Shown: piece after piece, positions 62,971 through 64,000 of the stretch
Position numbering within the stretch: the first letter of the stretch is position 1
How the letters are laid out: each line of letters begins with the position of its first letter
NCBI GenBank assembly: GCA_015999985.1
Contig: JAECRA010000011.1
Coordinates: forward strand, 20,597-84,596
From: Comamonadaceae bacterium
Lineage (GTDB): Bacteria; Pseudomonadota; Gammaproteobacteria; Burkholderiales; Burkholderiaceae_C
Reading direction: 5' to 3'
Length of the DNA: 64,000 nucleotides
Made by a program: the position numbers and the translations under genes
Notes under the pieces: model-generated
The model's database searches: none
Seen by the model: the letters and a program-made list of their open reading frames with translations, nothing else
What the model was told of the DNA's origin: nothing

Positions 62971-63477
62971 ATGGGTATTCTTCATTGGGTTCCGGAACTG
63001 GACACGGGTATTACCGAGATTGATGTTCAGCACAAGCGGATCGTGGATTACATCAACAAGCTGCATGAGCTCAAGGGCACCCATGACCGGGAAGTACTGG
63101 GCGACGTGATCGCCGAAACGGTGGACTACACGATTTCTCACTTTGCCTTTGAAGAAAGCATGATTGAAAACGCGGGCTACATGTTTGCCGGGCCACACAA
63201 GAAGGTGCATGAACTCTTTACCCGCAAGGTGGCAGAAATGCAAAGCCGTTTTGATGCTGGTGAGGACGTCACCAACGAACTGCATGGGATGCTCTCAAGG
63301 TGGCTCTTCAACCATATCCGCAATGAGGACCACGGCTACATAGACTCAGTCAACACCTATCTGCGCATGGTGACTCACAAGCGGGATATGGACAAGGAGC
63401 GCATGCGCGCTGAGGTCTTGCAGGAACTGAGCGGGCGGAAGAAGAAGGGTTGGCTGTCTCGCCTGTTCAGCGCCTGA
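62971..63477 (+). CDS. Bacteriohemerythrin
   Basis: 168 residues with the full di-iron ligand set of hemerythrins: His21 (DVQHKRI), His57 and Glu61 (SHFAFEESM), His76 and His80 (GPHKKVH), His115 (FNHIRNEDH) and Asp120. It binds oxygen reversibly, and bacterial forms store or deliver oxygen or sense it. The basic C-terminal tail (RKKKGWLSRLF) is amphipathic and may touch the membrane. AAGAAGG before the ATG supports the start. An FNR-type site upstream predicts induction at low oxygen. Confidence 0.93.
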   Translation: MGILHWVPELDTGITEIDVQHKRIVDYINKLHELKGTHDREVLGDVIAETVDYTISHFAFEESMIENAGYMFAGPHKKVHELFTRKVAEMQSRFDAGEDVTNELHGMLSRWLFNHIRNEDHGYIDSVNTYLRMVTHKRDMDKERMRAEVLQELSGRKKKGWLSRLFSA

Positions 63478-63511
63478 AGATCAGGTTCGTACCGACAAGC
63501 GTCCGTACCTC

Positions 63512-64000
63512 TCAATTAGCGGCTTCCAGGCCGCCTTGCATATGAATACGCATGCATGCGGCTGCTCTGGCGCCGTCGCGCGCGGCCAAAGCCGACATCA
63601 GCTCACGGTGTTCTGCCAAGGATTGCTCAGGCCGGCCGGCTTTCTGTAGCGAGTTCTGGCGGTGCAGCTTCATAAGTTTGCGCAGGTCTTGCACCATTTG
63701 CAACTGCCACTGGTTATCAGCCAATTCCAGCACGCGAATATGGAATGCCTCATTCAGCGCGAAAAACCGCGCAGTGTCTGGCAGGCTTGCCTCCAGCTCC
63801 TGGTGCAGAGCCGCTAGCTCCGCCAAGCCTGCTTCCGAAGCCTGGCGGGCCACCGTATCTACAGCATCGGTTTCCAGCAATGCCAGGAGGTGGTAGACAT
63901 CGGCGAGATCCTTGGGCGTAGCTTCCGTCACGTAGGCGCCGCGCCGCACTTTCATCGTGATCAGCCCCTCTGTGGCCAACACCTTGAGAGCCTCGCGAAG
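63512..64000 (-). CDS. GntR-family regulator with FCD domain (N-terminus cut by window edge)
   Basis: The visible part, about 162 residues, begins at the right edge with LREALKVLATEGLITMKVRRGAYVTEATP, the end of a GntR winged helix. It continues with an FCD ligand-binding domain (DVYHLLALLETDAVDTVARQA, FFALNEAFHIRVLELADNQWQLQMVQDLRKLM, AEHRELMSALAARDGARAAACMRIHMQGGLEAAN). FCD domains usually bind a small acid and a metal ion through Asp/His residues. The start lies outside the window. The hemerythrin gene converges on it. Confidence 0.85.
   Translation of the reverse strand, partial: LREALKVLATEGLITMKVRRGAYVTEATPKDLADVYHLLALLETDAVDTVARQASEAGLAELAALHQELEASLPDTARFFALNEAFHIRVLELADNQWQLQMVQDLRKLMKLHRQNSLQKAGRPEQSLAEHRELMSALAARDGARAAACMRIHMQGGLEAAN

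Overview
The window looks like chromosome of a betaproteobacterium of the Comamonadaceae (Burkholderiales). The basis is the overall gene style: a Bug/TctC receptor beside a CoA-transferase, gmk-rpoZ and spoT/greB close together, an imuA-imuB-dnaE2 cassette, high GC, and REP-like and GC-rich intergenic repeats of a kind I associate with this family. I see no rRNA, tRNA, CRISPR array, transposase or phage gene. Both edges cut a gene: a PCuAC copper chaperone on the left and a GntR/FCD regulator on the right.

Region by region: (1) 0-5.6 kb holds copper and envelope functions (PCuAC, DUF2946, RcnB-like) and exported MsrA and MsrB, divergent from an OmpR-type two-component system. (2) 5.6-11.3 kb has a membrane-anchored Mrr-like nuclease, DUF1993, a phosphotransferase, a LysR/DMT-exporter pair and prolyl iminopeptidase. 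(3) 11.3-15.2 kb is a catabolic cluster for an unidentified acid: enoyl-CoA hydratase, Bug receptor, CoA-transferase and GntR regulator. (4) 15.2-19.2 kb has a lone acetolactate synthase large subunit opposite an Lrp-type regulator, then a DMT exporter opposite a second Lrp-type regulator over a perfect palindrome. (5) 19.3-26.2 kb is folA, a TPR/SPINDLY glycosyltransferase and thyA, interrupted by about 3.6 kb carrying mntH, a coupled 62-residue membrane protein and a Tat-lipoprotein ferritin-like protein. (6) 26.3-32.5 kb is the SOS mutagenesis cassette behind a LexA box. (7) 32.7-42.9 kb is housekeeping: alaS, an MBL hydrolase, a pseudouridine synthase, trmB, suhB, greB and spoT. (8) 42.9-47.2 kb separates spoT from rpoZ-gmk and carries a chalcone-isomerase-like protein, a class II sirtuin, a Cys-rich regulator and an MFS exporter. 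(9) 47.3-57.6 kb has rpoZ, gmk, a lipoprotein, an LLM oxidoreductase and a complete czc-type metal efflux operon with its own two-component system. (10) 57.9-64 kb has an esterase, an ABC exporter, an acyltransferase, an M23 peptidase and a bacteriohemerythrin with an FNR-type site.

The most interesting structural signal is the thyA/glycosyltransferase junction. A degenerate copy of the thyA 3' end lies directly upstream of the glycosyltransferase gene, and a degenerate copy of the glycosyltransferase 5' end lies directly downstream of thyA. The mntH/ferritin-like segment is therefore bracketed by old direct repeats of one ancestral gene junction, which is the footprint of insertion by single-crossover integration or of a local duplication. 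A second, smaller scar of the same kind (a remnant of the dnaE2 start plus REP elements) sits between imuB and dnaE2. The cleanest regulatory prediction is a TTGAC-N4-GTCAA site centred 41.5 bp before the expected transcription start of the hemerythrin gene.
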